64,000 nucleotides of DNA, from contig NZ_SJEV01000001.1 of assembly GCF_008642235.1 (NCBI RefSeq), positions 558,001 to 622,000 on the forward strand, written 5' to 3'. The notes beneath the pieces are model-generated. The model searched no databases and was not told where the DNA came from. It saw only the letters and a list, made by a program, of their open reading frames with translations. Made by a program: the position numbers and the translations under genes. Every line of letters starts with the position of its first letter. Positions within the stretch are counted from its first letter, which is position 1. Below are positions 17,980 to 26,519 of this stretch, one piece after another. This DNA comes from Planctomonas psychrotolerans. GTDB taxonomy: Bacteria; Actinomycetota; Actinomycetes; Actinomycetales; Microbacteriaceae.

Positions 17980-19287
17980 ATGACGGCACTGAAGAATCCA
18001 GCAGCCCAGATCGGGATCGCGGCGGTCGCCGGCATCCTGTTCGGCCTGATCGTGGGCGAATGGGCGGCGAACATCAAGTTCGTCGGCGACATCTTCATCC
18101 GGCTCATCCAAATGGCGATCGTGCCGCTCGTGATGTCGTCGGTCATCGTGGCGACCGGTGCGATGTCCGGCAAGGGCACGGGCAGGCTCGCCGTGCGCAC
18201 GTTCGGCTGGATGATCGGGTTCTCGATCATCGCCGCCGTGCTCGCTTGGGGCCTCAGCGTGCTTCTCCGGCCCGGGGTCGGCATGGATTTCAGCGGCGAG
18301 ACCGACCCGGCGTTGGCGGATGCCTCCGGTGACGCGGCCGGGTGGCAGGACACGGTGCTCGGCTTCGTATCGACGAACATTTTCGCGTCGATGTCCACCG
18401 CCACGATGGTGCCGATCATCATCTTCTCGCTGATCTTCGGCGCGGCCCTCAACAGCTACGCGGGCGCGACCGGTAACACGCTCGTCCTGCAGTTCTTCGA
18501 GCAGTTGCAGCAGATCGTGCTCACCATGATCCGCTTCGTGATGTACATCGCGCCGATCGGCGTCTTCGCCCTGCTCGCCGCTCTCGCCGGCGACGTGGGC
18601 TTCGCCGTGGTCACGACAGCGCTCGCCTACCTCGGCACCACCGCGCTCGGCGTGGCTCTCCTCACCGCCCTGTTCGTGGTGGTCGTCGCAGCACGCACGG
18701 GACTGAACCCGGCGCGTCTGCCCGGCAAGCTCGCCGAGCAGACGGCGATCGCCGTGACCACGACCAGCTCGGCCGTGACGTTCCCGACCGTGCTGCGCAA
18801 CACCGTGGAGAAGGTGGGCGTGAGCCAGCGGGTGGCCAACTTCACCCTGTCCGTGGGGCTGACCATGGGGTCGTACGGCGCCGTGCTCAACTACATGATC
18901 GTCATCATGTTCCTGGCCCAGTCGGGCGGGATGGCGCTGACCCCGGGCCAGATTTTGCTGGGGATGGCTCTGGCCATCCTGCTCAACATGGGCACCATCA
19001 CGGTGCCCGGCGGGTTCCCGGTGGTGGCGATGTTCCTCGGCACCACGCTGGGGCTTCCCCTCGAGGCCGTGGGCCTGCTCATCGCCGTCGACTGGTTCAC
19101 CGGGATCCTGCGCACCTTCCTCAACGTGAACGGCGACACGATGGTCGCCATGCTGGTGGCGAAGCCGACCGACGAGATCGATCGCGACGTGTACTACGGC
19201 CGCACGACGGCCGTGGCCGACGCCGTCGACGCCGAGGACGCGGCGGAGAATGAGAAGAGGTTCGCGCGCGCCGACCAGGCGGACTGA
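17980..19287 (+). CDS. Dicarboxylate/amino-acid:cation symporter (DAACS/SLC1 family)
   Basis: A 435-residue membrane protein with the eight-helix plus two-hairpin layout of the GltP/SLC1 family. Conserved parts are the serine-rich hairpin TTTSSAVTFPTVL, TVPGGFPVVAMFLGTTLG (second hairpin) and DWFTGILRTFLNVNGD, where Asp, Arg and Asn are substrate ligands in characterised members. The normally invariant NMDGT of helix 7 is replaced by LTMGSYGAV, so cation coupling or substrate may differ. The ATG at 17980 has GGGGA five bases upstream; an ATG at 17968 is the alternative. It is monocistronic, between tRNA-Gln and a tandem repeat. Confidence 0.87.
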   Translation: MTALKNPAAQIGIAAVAGILFGLIVGEWAANIKFVGDIFIRLIQMAIVPLVMSSVIVATGAMSGKGTGRLAVRTFGWMIGFSIIAAVLAWGLSVLLRPGVGMDFSGETDPALADASGDAAGWQDTVLGFVSTNIFASMSTATMVPIIIFSLIFGAALNSYAGATGNTLVLQFFEQLQQIVLTMIRFVMYIAPIGVFALLAALAGDVGFAVVTTALAYLGTTALGVALLTALFVVVVAARTGLNPARLPGKLAEQTAIAVTTTSSAVTFPTVLRNTVEKVGVSQRVANFTLSVGLTMGSYGAVLNYMIVIMFLAQSGGMALTPGQILLGMALAILLNMGTITVPGGFPVVAMFLGTTLGLPLEAVGLLIAVDWFTGILRTFLNVNGDTMVAMLVAKPTDEIDRDVYYGRTTAVADAVDAEDAAENEKRFARADQAD

Positions 19288-19300
19288 CGGTCGAGCCGGT

Positions 19301-19396
19301 GCAGGCCGGACCGGGCCGGCGCAGGCCGCACCGGGCCGGCGCAGGCCGCACCGGGCCGGCGCAGGCCGCACCGGGCCGGCGCAGGCCGCGCCGCGC
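19301..19396. repeat. 20-bp GC-rich tandem repeat
   Basis: Four complete 20-bp units (consensus GCAGGCCGCACCGGGCCGGC; starts 19301, 19321, 19341 and 19361) and a decaying fifth fill the gap between the convergent symporter and flavoprotein genes. The first unit differs by one base. It could act as a transcription-end structure or simply be an expanded minisatellite. Confidence 0.9.
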
Positions 19397-19435
19397 CAGT
19401 CAGTCCTGTCGGTGCTCAGCCGGTCGGCGTGCCGG

Positions 19436-20479
19436 TCAGCCGGCGAAGGCGAGATCGCGGTTGACCGTGGCCGCCACGCGTGCCCCCGCGCCCGCCGCGA
19501 TGATGAGCTGCTGCGGACCGGGCTGCGTCGAGTCGCCGGCGGCGTAGATCCCGTTGCGGGACGTGCGACCGTGCGCATCCGTGGTGACGAAGCCCTCATC
19601 GTTGGTGTCGAGGTCGAGGTCCGCCGCGAAGGCGAGCGATGGTTCGTACACCGGGCGCAGGAACCCGGCCGTGCGCGGCACGACGGTGCCGTCTTGCAAG
19701 CGGATGCCGGTGAGCCCGGTGCGGTCGCCGTCGACGTCGGCGATCGGTCGCCGGTCGACCGGAATGCCCCGGGATGCGAGGAGCGCCTCGTCGTCGGGCG
19801 TCACCACGCCGACGCCGTTGGTGAAGACGATCACGTCGGCCGACCACTGCGACAGCAGAATGGCGCGGTCGGCGAGGTCGGCGGTCTCGCCGATGAGGGC
19901 GAGCGGCTGATCACGGCTCTCGTACCCGTCGCACTCGATGCAGCTGTGCAGGGAGGTGCCGTAGAAGGCGCGGAGGCTGGGCAGCGCCGGCATCACCTCG
20001 ACCACCCCGGTGCTGATGATCACCGTGCGGGTGCGCACGGTGCGGTTCGGCGCTCCGCGCACCCCGCGCGCCTCGACGGTGTAGCCGCCGTCGGTCGCGG
20101 TGATGGTCTGCGCGAGCGCCAGCTGGAACTCGCCGTCGGGGTAGCCCTCGATCTCGGCTTGGCCGAGCTTGCGGAGCTCGAGCGGGGAGATCCCGTCGCG
20201 GGTGAGGTATCCGTGGGAGTGCAGGGTGGCCGCGTTGCGCGGGCGGTTGCTGTCGAGCACGAGCGTCCGTCGTCGCGCGCGCACGAGGTTCAGGGCGACG
20301 GAGAGGCCTCCGGGGCCCGCGCCGATCACGACGGTGTCGTACGGGGCGTCGGGGTTCGCGTCACCGGCGTTCGATTCCGGCTGCGTCACTTCGACAGGCT
20401 CAGCGACAGTGTTCGGTTCAGCGGCCGCGGCGGACCCGGCGACCGTGGCGGGCTCGGCGCCGGCGGAGGGGTCAGGCAT
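19436..20479 (-). CDS. Thioredoxin-reductase-like NAD(P)/FAD-dependent oxidoreductase
   Basis: A 347-residue two-dinucleotide-domain flavoprotein. The FAD loop is [20 protein letters not shown] (about 48-67), a redox-active pair is Cys-Ile-Glu-Cys in [10 protein letters not shown], and the terminal FAD motif is [14 protein letters not shown]. The canonical NADPH loop GxGxxA is altered ([14 protein letters not shown]). The first about 45 residues are a low-complexity extension that includes a translated copy of the local intergenic repeat. The ATG at 20479 overlaps the gltX stop by eight bases, supporting this start. It probably reduces a thioredoxin-like partner or another disulfide. Confidence 0.85.
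   Translation of the reverse strand: MPDPSAGAEPATVAGSAAAAEPNTVAEPVEVTQPESNAGDANPDAPYDTVVIGAGPGGLSVALNLVRARRRTLVLDSNRPRNAATLHSHGYLTRDGISPLELRKLGQAEIEGYPDGEFQLALAQTITATDGGYTVEARGVRGAPNRTVRTRTVIISTGVVEVMPALPSLRAFYGTSLHSCIECDGYESRDQPLALIGETADLADRAILLSQWSADVIVFTNGVGVVTPDDEALLASRGIPVDRRPIADVDGDRTGLTGIRLQDGTVVPRTAGFLRPVYEPSLAFAADLDLDTNDEGFVTTDAHGRTSRNGIYAAGDSTQPGPQQLIIAAGAGARVAATVNRDLAFAG
20386..20408. repeat. Intergenic-type repeat embedded in a coding region
   Basis: One copy of the TTCGACAGGCTCAG element lies inside the flavoprotein gene and is read as VAEPVEV in its N-terminal extension. It is the only clear copy of this repeat inside a well-supported gene in the window. Confidence 0.7.
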
Positions 20480-21995
20480 CCGCGACCTTCGAGGCGAGGG
20501 CGCGCAGCCGGGTCATCGTCTCGTCCTTGCCGAGGATCTGCATGGACTCGAACAGCGGCGGCGAGATCTTCCGACCGGAGATGCCCACCCGCAGCGGTCC
20601 GAAGGCGACGCGCGGCTTGAGCGCGAGTCCGGTGACGAGCGCGTTCTGGAGCGCGGCCTGGATGAGGTCGTGCTCCCAGCCCGCCTCGGGCACCTCCTGC
20701 AGGGCGGCGTCCGCGGCGGCGAGTACGTCGGATGCGTTCGCGGGCAGGCCCGACACCGCGGCGTCGTCGTACTCGAGAGCATCAGCGCCCACGAAGAGGA
20801 AGGCGAGCAGCGCCGGCGCCTCGCCGAGCAGCTGCATGCGCTCCTGCACGAGGGGGGCCGCCTGCGCCAAAATCGCGGACTGCTCCTCGGTGGGCGGATC
20901 GGGAACGACGCCCGCCGATGCCAGATACGGCACGAGTCGGGCCGCGAAGACGTGCGGGTCGAGCATCCGGATCTGGTCGCCGTTCAGCGACTCCGCTTTC
21001 TTGAGGTCGAACCGTGCGGGGTTCGGGTTCACGTCGGTCACGTCGAAGGCGGCGACCATCTCGTCGAGGGAGAACACGTCGCGGTCGTGAGTGAGCGACC
21101 AGCCGAGCAGCGCCAGATAGTTGACGAGACCCTCGGGGATGAAGCCGCGGTCGCGGTGGTGGAACAGGTTCGACTCGGGGTCGCGCTTGGAGAGCTTCTT
21201 GTTGCCCTCCCCCATCACGTAGGGCAGGTGGCCGAAGCGCGGGATCGCATCCGCCACGCCGATGTCGATGAGCGCGTGGTACAGCGCGATCTGGCGGGGG
21301 GTGGACGACAGCAGGTCCTCGCCGCGCAGCACGTGCGTGATGCCCATGAGCGCGTCGTCGACGGGGTTGACCAGCGTGTAGAGCGGATGTCCGTTCGGGC
21401 GCACGACCACGAAGTCGCTGAAGGAGCCCGCCGGGAACGTGATGGGGCCGCGCACGAGGTCGTCGAAGGAGAGGTCGGTGTCGGGCACACGGAGGCGGAG
21501 GGCGGGCACGCGTCCCTCGTCCCGGTACGCGTTCCGCTGCTCCTCGGTGAGGTCGCGCTCGAAGTTGTCGTAGCCGAGCTTCGGATCGCGGCCCAGCGAC
21601 ACGTTCCGCGCCTCGATCTCCTCGCCGGTCGCGAAGCTCTCGTACAGCGCCCCGGACTCCGTGAGCCGGGCGATCACGTCGGAGTAGATGTCGTAGCGCT
21701 GCGACTGGCGGTAGGGGGCGTGCGGCCCGCCGACACCCTCGCCCTCGTCCCAGTCGAGTCGCAGCCAGCGGAGCCCGTCGAGCAGCTGGGTGTAGCTGTC
21801 CTCGCTGTCGCGCGCGGCATCCGTGTCCTCGATGCGGAAGACGAGCTTGCCGCCGGTGTGCCTGGCGTACGCCCAGTTGAACAGCGCGGTGCGGATGAGG
21901 CCCACGTGCGGAGTGCCGGTGGGTGACGGGCAGAAACGCACCCGTACGTCGGCTCCGGTGGCGGTGGACACGGGATGCGAGGAGATGTCAGACAT
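20472..21995 (-). CDS. gltX: Glutamyl-tRNA synthetase
   Basis: A 507-residue class-I aminoacyl-tRNA synthetase. The HIGH-type motif is in [20 protein letters not shown] (about 21-40) and the KMSKS-type motif is [21 protein letters not shown] and [16 protein letters not shown] are typical GluRS sequence. It likely charges both tRNA-Glu and tRNA-Gln, given actinobacterial practice, and genes for both tRNAs are in the window. It follows the FAH-family and lipoprotein genes and shares an 8-base overlap with the downstream flavoprotein gene. A TAGAAT box ten bases before its ATG may give it a promoter of its own. Confidence 0.96.
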   Translation of the reverse strand: MSDISSHPVSTATGADVRVRFCPSPTGTPHVGLIRTALFNWAYARHTGGKLVFRIEDTDAARDSEDSYTQLLDGLRWLRLDWDEGEGVGGPHAPYRQSQRYDIYSDVIARLTESGALYESFATGEEIEARNVSLGRDPKLGYDNFERDLTEEQRNAYRDEGRVPALRLRVPDTDLSFDDLVRGPITFPAGSFSDFVVVRPNGHPLYTLVNPVDDALMGITHVLRGEDLLSSTPRQIALYHALIDIGVADAIPRFGHLPYVMGEGNKKLSKRDPESNLFHHRDRGFIPEGLVNYLALLGWSLTHDRDVFSLDEMVAAFDVTDVNPNPARFDLKKAESLNGDQIRMLDPHVFAARLVPYLASAGVVPDPPTEEQSAILAQAAPLVQERMQLLGEAPALLAFLFVGADALEYDDAAVSGLPANASDVLAAADAALQEVPEAGWEHDLIQAALQNALVTGLALKPRVAFGPLRVGISGRKISPPLFESMQILGKDETMTRLRALASKVADA

Positions 21996-22005
21996 ACTGA
22001 CGACG

Positions 22006-22011
22006 ATTCTA
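22006..22011 (-). promoter_or_regulatory. Possible -10 box for gltX
   Basis: TAGAAT on the minus strand overlaps the stop codon of the lipoprotein gene and ends ten bases before the gltX ATG. No convincing -35 or ribosome-binding site is seen, so a very short leader is possible. Confidence 0.35.
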
Positions 22012-22839
22012 GTTGTCGCAGTAGGCGGCGAGCAGCGGGGTGAGCGTCGGTTCGCTCGAGCGATCGGTGCCGCAGCGCAGCACGGCGCTACCGCCCGTCG
22101 CCGCAGGATCCACGCCGATCAGCTCTCCCCCGCCGAGGCGGCTGCCGTCGCAGGCCGTGACCGTGAACGGCACCCGCAATTCGTCGCCGATGTAGCCGAT
22201 GACGAACTGCGCGTTCTCATCGAGCGCCGGTCGGAACGAACTCACCACGACGCGCCCGCCGAACGTGGGCGACACGATCCCCGACGTGCGGAACTGGCTG
22301 ATCAGCTGGTCGATCCACGCGTCGGGCTCCACCAGGCGCTGCACGTTCCCGGTGATGCGCGGACCGTTGGCGAGGTCGACGTCCTTGATCACGAGACGAC
22401 TCTCGGCGTGGCCCCGCACCGCCGCGTCGGGGTTTGGTTCGGCGTCGGACGCGGGTTCGGGCACGCGGACCGTTTGGGTCCGCACGGCCACGAGGCGTGC
22501 TTGCGCACCGGGTAGGGGCGGATCTGCGTCTATGCGCACGTCGTCGATCGAGCAGCCACCCGGGAGGCGCAACTGCGGTTTGAGATCCGCGGCCGAATCC
22601 CCGCCGCTGTCCGGGGTGGCCGCATCCGTCGACTCGACGTCGGGTGTGGCGGACGCGTCGGGAAGGTTGTAGTCGTCCTCCCCGTAGAGGCAGCCGGAGA
22701 GCGCGAGCGTCCCCACCACTGTGAACGCGGCGGCGAGCGTGCGGGAGGCGGCGGTCGCCTTGTGCCATGCGACGACGAGCGCGCGGGAGCGAACCCTCCG
22801 AATCGGAGATCCTCGCCGACGGTGGCGTCCGACCGGCAT
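22009..22839 (-). CDS. Putative secreted lipoprotein
   Basis: A 276-residue protein of unrecognised family. A very basic N-terminus (about 1-27) is followed by a hydrophobic stretch and the lipobox LALSGC, which would make Cys50 the lipidated residue. After it comes an acidic, Asp/Thr/Ser-rich linker (about 53-80), then a soluble domain with few cysteines (for example [26 protein letters not shown]), suggesting disulfides outside the cell. The n-region is unusually long, so the true start may be internal, but no better start codon is visible. It lies between the FAH-family gene and gltX on the same strand. Confidence 0.72.
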   Translation of the reverse strand: MPVGRHRRRGSPIRRVRSRALVVAWHKATAASRTLAAAFTVVGTLALSGCLYGEDDYNLPDASATPDVESTDAATPDSGGDSAADLKPQLRLPGGCSIDDVRIDADPPLPGAQARLVAVRTQTVRVPEPASDAEPNPDAAVRGHAESRLVIKDVDLANGPRITGNVQRLVEPDAWIDQLISQFRTSGIVSPTFGGRVVVSSFRPALDENAQFVIGYIGDELRVPFTVTACDGSRLGGGELIGVDPAATGGSAVLRCGTDRSSEPTLTPLLAAYCDN

Positions 22840-22868
22840 CACGGCATCCGATCCCGCCCGCCCGCGTC

Positions 22869-23639
22869 CTAACGGTTGCGAGCGGGGTTGCTCAGCGTGC
22901 CGATGCCGGCGATCGCGACCTCGACGGTCTGGCCGTGGGTGAAGGGACCGACTCCGGCCGGGGTTCCGGTGAGGATGACGTCGCCGGGCAGCAACGTCCA
23001 CACGCTGGAGGCGAAGGCGACGATGTCGGGAATCTTGTGAATCATGTCGCGGGTGTTGCCGCTCTGCGTCGTCACGCCGTCCACCCGGGTCTCGATGGCG
23101 GTGTCGTGCCAGTCGAGTTCCGTCTCGATGTACGGGCCGAGCGGGCAGAACGTGTCGTAGCCCTTCGCGCGGGCCCATTGTCCGTCGGAGCGCTGCAGGT
23201 CGCGGGCGGTCACGTCGTTGGCGATGGTGTACCCGAAGATCACGCTCTCGGCGTCCTCGGCCCGGACGTGCTTCGCGATGCTGCCGATCACGATGGCGAG
23301 CTCGCCCTCGTGCTCCACGCGGTTGCTCTCCGGCGGCAGCACGATCGCGTCGCCCGGGCCGATGACCGACGTGTTCGGCTTGAGGAAGATCAGCGGGGTG
23401 GTGGGCGCCTCGCCGCCCATCTCCGCCGCGTGCTCGGCGTAGTTCTTGCCGACGGCCACCACCTTGGAGCGCGGAATCACCGGCGCGAGGATGCGCGCTT
23501 CCGCGGCGGGAACGCGCTTGCCCGTCGTCTCGAAACCGGCGAACATCGGGTCGCCGGCGAGCACGACGTACTCGTTCTCCTCCTCATCGAGGATGCCGTA
23601 CATGGGGTCAAGGCCCTGGCTGAAGCGCACGATTTTCAC
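22869..23639 (-). CDS. Fumarylacetoacetate hydrolase family protein
   Basis: A 256-residue FAH-fold enzyme. Family hallmarks: KVVAVGKNYAEHAAEMG, the metal-binding VEHEGELAIVIG, GYTIANDVTARDLQ, KGYDTFCPLGPYI and PGDVILTGTPAGVGPF. Such enzymes cleave or hydrate beta-keto or hydroxy-dioate carbon bonds using Mg2+ or Mn2+; many actinobacterial members are probable 2-hydroxyhepta-2,4-diene-1,7-dioate isomerases or oxaloacetate-type tautomerases, but the substrate cannot be read from sequence. It leads the leftward run that includes gltX, an association common in actinobacteria. Confidence 0.92.
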   Translation of the reverse strand: MKIVRFSQGLDPMYGILDEEENEYVVLAGDPMFAGFETTGKRVPAAEARILAPVIPRSKVVAVGKNYAEHAAEMGGEAPTTPLIFLKPNTSVIGPGDAIVLPPESNRVEHEGELAIVIGSIAKHVRAEDAESVIFGYTIANDVTARDLQRSDGQWARAKGYDTFCPLGPYIETELDWHDTAIETRVDGVTTQSGNTRDMIHKIPDIVAFASSVWTLLPGDVILTGTPAGVGPFTHGQTVEVAIAGIGTLSNPARNR

Positions 23640-23690
23640 GCGTCGAGCCTATCCCCGCGGAGGAGTTGTCCCCAGATTCGGAGGTGAATC

Positions 23691-23719
23691 TTCAGATCTA
23701 TGTTCGATAGTGAGATAAT
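23691..23719 (+). promoter_or_regulatory. Promoter of the DUF222/HNH gene, likely leaderless
   Basis: TTCAGA (23691-23696), a 17-base spacer and GATAAT (23714-23719) lie in an AT-rich island. The -10 box ends six bases before the ATG at 23726, so transcription should begin at or next to the start codon. No ribosome-binding site is present. Confidence 0.55.
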
Positions 23720-23725
23720 TTTGGT

Positions 23726-25291
23726 ATGGAACTTCTCTCGCAGATGCTCCGCAATGCAGCGGACTCTGTTGCCCTCATCGGGGACTGCGCGGCGCACTTC
23801 GCCGCGCTTGTCCCGGCGGATCTTCGAGCGGCGCAAGACCGCATAACGGCACTCCGCCGCCACGTCGATCGATACGCCGCACTCGCTGCAGCCGAGATCG
23901 CCCACCGTTCCCGTCCCGAGGTCGGCAACGGTGGCATGGCGCAGAGCGCCGGGTTCATCTCACCCGAGGCGATGCTGCAGTCGATCAGCGGACTGTCCCG
24001 CCCCGAGGCGGTGAAACTGGTGAAGCTCGGCACCATCATCGCTGAAACCGAGGCCGTCGAGGCACTCACGACTTCCCCGGTGAGGACGAGTACCGGCGGA
24101 CCCGGTGGGGAGGACATCCCGGCCGGCCCCATTCCCTCGCCATCCGTGCCGCCCCCGTGGCAGGCACCTCTGGTGGCCGCTCTCACTGCCGGCGTGCTGT
24201 CGATGGAATCCACGGACGCGATCCGGCGGGCGCTCGGCGACACCGGTCCCGGCGTCTCGGCCGACGCGCTCACCGAGGCGTGCACGCAGTTGATCGAGCA
24301 GGCGTCGGGCTCGAGTCCCGACCAACTGTTCCGAAAGGCGAAGCACCTCCGTGATGGCCTCGACGGGGAGGGCATCGAACGGCGCGAACGAACACGATGG
24401 GATTCGCGCCTAGTGCGTCGGTGGAAGGACGACAACGGGATGCACTGCGGCCGATGGTGTCTCCCGCCCGAAGACGGCGCTCTCGTCAACGCCGCGTTCG
24501 ACGAGATCCTCTCGCCTCGACGGGGCGGTCCGCGCATGGTGGATCCGGAAGCGAAAGCTGCAGCCGAGGACCTGCTCCATGATGAGCGCACAAACGACCA
24601 GATCGCCGCGGACTGCTTCGTGGCGATGATTCGGTTAGCAGTCGACGCCGATCCCGGCACGCTGTTCGGTCACCGACGCCCGGCCGTGCGAGTTGTTGTC
24701 TCCAACGTGCACCTCCGGGCACGCGCCGGTCACGGCCGAATCGAGGGCCAGCATGACCCTGTCTCTTTCGGCACCGTGGAACGGCAGCTGTGCGACACCG
24801 GGGCCGTCGCGGTCGGTTTCGATGACGACGGGCAATGCGTCAACGTCGGACGTCAGAAGCGATTCTTCACTCCCCGACAACGCATCGGTATGGCTGTGCG
24901 CGACGGAGGATGCCTCTTCCCCTCCTGCGATCGGCCCCCGTCCTGGTGCGAGGCACATCACATCAACCAATGGGAGAGAGACAGGGGCGAAACCGACATC
25001 GCCGACGGGGTGCTCCTCTGCAGGAGACACCATCTTCTTCTGCACGACAACTCCTGGCAGGTGCTGCGCGACCGGGCCACCTACTGGCTTAGACCGCCGC
25101 GAAGCGTCGACCCCGATCAGGCGCTCATCCCGATGCGGAGCCGCAATCCCGACCACCTCACCTCCGGCCACGCCAGCTCTGGCCGTGAGCCCAGCCCCAG
25201 CGGCGACCCCGGCTTCAGCCCCGGTGGCGACCCCGGCCTCAGCCCCGGTAGCGATCCCGGTGGAAGGCCCTCCGGTGCGGTCAGGCGGTGA
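23726..25291 (+). CDS. DUF222 / HNH endonuclease-domain protein (13E12 type)
   Basis: A 521-residue protein with an N-terminal DUF222 domain (about 1-330) and a C-terminal HNH nuclease module: CLFPSCDRPPSWCEAHHI (Cys396; His411-His412) then DGVLLCRRHHLLLHD. These proteins are multicopy in many actinobacteria (REP13E12-related) and their role is unknown. The tail is a short Pro/Gly-rich eight-residue repeat (SPGGDPGL type). The gene appears leaderless. Its end overlaps the convergent aminotransferase gene by 11 bases. Confidence 0.88.
   Translation: MELLSQMLRNAADSVALIGDCAAHFAALVPADLRAAQDRITALRRHVDRYAALAAAEIAHRSRPEVGNGGMAQSAGFISPEAMLQSISGLSRPEAVKLVKLGTIIAETEAVEALTTSPVRTSTGGPGGEDIPAGPIPSPSVPPPWQAPLVAALTAGVLSMESTDAIRRALGDTGPGVSADALTEACTQLIEQASGSSPDQLFRKAKHLRDGLDGEGIERRERTRWDSRLVRRWKDDNGMHCGRWCLPPEDGALVNAAFDEILSPRRGGPRMVDPEAKAAAEDLLHDERTNDQIAADCFVAMIRLAVDADPGTLFGHRRPAVRVVVSNVHLRARAGHGRIEGQHDPVSFGTVERQLCDTGAVAVGFDDDGQCVNVGRQKRFFTPRQRIGMAVRDGGCLFPSCDRPPSWCEAHHINQWERDRGETDIADGVLLCRRHHLLLHDNSWQVLRDRATYWLRPPRSVDPDQALIPMRSRNPDHLTSGHASSGREPSPSGDPGFSPGGDPGLSPGSDPGGRPSGAVRR
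25202..25265 (+). repeat. 24-bp in-frame tandem repeat at the HNH gene 3' end
   Basis: Two 24-bp units (25202-25225 and 25226-25249) differ by one base, and a partial third follows. They encode GDPGFSPG-like octapeptides. The length is a multiple of three, so copy-number change would keep the frame. Confidence 0.8.
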
Positions 25292-26417
25292 GCGCCGCGG
25301 CCGCCGAGGCCACGTCGGCGTCGTCGTTCCACAGGTGGAAGGCGACTCGCACGCGTCCGCCCCGCCCCGAGGCGGTGATGCCGGCCGACGAGAGAGCCGC
25401 GAGCGCCCACCCATCGGGATCCTTCCAGGAGACGATCGCCTGATTCTGTCGGGGGCGACCGGTCGCATCGCAGAACGCATTGGCGAGCCGCAGGTTGTGC
25501 CGATGCACCTCGGCCGGATCGAGAGCCGCAAGGACCGCGAGGGCGGCGCGCGCGCCCACCCAGCTGGGCCAGGCGGGCGACACGTCGAACGCCCGGGCCG
25601 ACGCGGCGAGGTGCATGTCCGGGCCGTACAGCGACGACCAGACGTCCTCGCCCGCGTACCACCCGGCGTTGTTCGCCGTGAGGGTGCGGGCGAACTCCGA
25701 CGTCACGGTCATGAACGCCACACCGCGGGGGCACAGCAACCACTTGTAGGCGTTGGTGGTGGTGGCGTCGAAGCGAGCCGCATCCACCGGCATCGCGCCC
25801 GCCGCCTGGGTGAGATCGCAGAAGGTGAACGCGCCGTAGCGACGTGCCGACTCGGTGATGGCGTCCACGTCCGCGACCGCGCCGTCGGCCGACTGCACCA
25901 TCGAGAACGCCACGAGATACGTTTCCGGCCCGATCGCGTCGGCGAGCTCCGCCAGGTCGACCTGGCGCACGCGCACACCGCGGGACTGCTGCACCAGGAA
26001 GGGGTACACCATCGAACTGAAGTCACCGCGCACGCATAGCACCTCCGCTCCCGGGGGAACGGAACCGGCAACCGTGCCGGCCATGACCGAGGTCTGCGAT
26101 CCGATCGAGACGGTGTCCACCGGCGCCGAGACGATGGAGGCGAAGAGCCGTCGGGCGTCTTCCACCACGACACCGTAGGTCGCGGGCGAACACAACCCGA
26201 GCGACCAGTCGAGCGCGTCCTGGCGCATGACGTCGATCACATCGAGAGGCGGCAGGCCGAGGGCGCACGCGTTGAGGTAGCCGCGCACCGGTGCGAAGCG
26301 CAGCTTCGCCCGCTCGATGGCGGATGCGGTTGCAGAAACACGTGCGGATGCGGGTGCAGGTGCGGATGCGGATGCGGATGCGGGTGAGTCAAGGAGATCG
26401 ACAGTGGTGCTCGTCAT
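25281..26417 (-). CDS. PLP-dependent aminotransferase, class V
   Basis: A 378-residue fold-type-I PLP enzyme of the class-V (cysteine desulfurase/kynureninase-like) group. FTFCDLTQAAGAMPVD supplies the cofactor-binding Asp201, and NAYKWLLCPRG supplies the Schiff-base Lys225. A low-complexity Ala/Ser/Pro stretch (about 12-32) comes from a GGATGC-type hexanucleotide run. The ATG at 26417 is used because the frame further upstream overlaps the divergent LysR gene. It is divergent from lysR with a palindromic operator between them, so it is probably controlled by that regulator. The substrate is unknown. Confidence 0.87.
   Translation of the reverse strand: MTSTTVDLLDSPASASASAPAPASARVSATASAIERAKLRFAPVRGYLNACALGLPPLDVIDVMRQDALDWSLGLCSPATYGVVVEDARRLFASIVSAPVDTVSIGSQTSVMAGTVAGSVPPGAEVLCVRGDFSSMVYPFLVQQSRGVRVRQVDLAELADAIGPETYLVAFSMVQSADGAVADVDAITESARRYGAFTFCDLTQAAGAMPVDAARFDATTTNAYKWLLCPRGVAFMTVTSEFARTLTANNAGWYAGEDVWSSLYGPDMHLAASARAFDVSPAWPSWVGARAALAVLAALDPAEVHRHNLRLANAFCDATGRPRQNQAIVSWKDPDGWALAALSSAGITASGRGGRVRVAFHLWNDDADVASAAAALTA
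26345..26388. repeat. GGATGC-like hexanucleotide repeat
   Basis: Seven consecutive hexamers of the form GGATGC, GGGTGC or AGGTGC lie within the aminotransferase gene near its 5' end. On the coding strand they read as alternating Ala-Ser and Ala-Pro. Confidence 0.85.
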
Positions 26418-26473
26418 ACTCCCACTCTCCGCGACCCGTTCCGGAAGCACTACGGCAGGACGGCTATCGCCTC

Positions 26474-26490
26474 CATAAGCACCGCTTATG
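26474..26490. promoter_or_regulatory. Palindromic operator between aminotransferase and lysR genes
   Basis: CATAAGC-ACC-GCTTATG is a perfect 7-bp inverted repeat with a 3-base spacer, a size and T-N11-A form usual for LysR-type regulators. It lies 30 bases before the lysR ATG and 56 bases before the aminotransferase ATG. An identical-arm copy, including flanking CTC and C, lies at 34532-34548. Autoregulation plus control of the divergent gene is the classic LysR arrangement. Confidence 0.75.
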
Positions 26491-26519
26491 CACCCCGGCC
26501 CGCTCACTATGCTGTGCGG

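Noticed and set aside
19301-19396. Coding extension of the symporter through the tandem repeat
   Set aside because: The symporter frame stops at 19285-19287, before the repeat, and the frames through the repeat are repetitive translation only.
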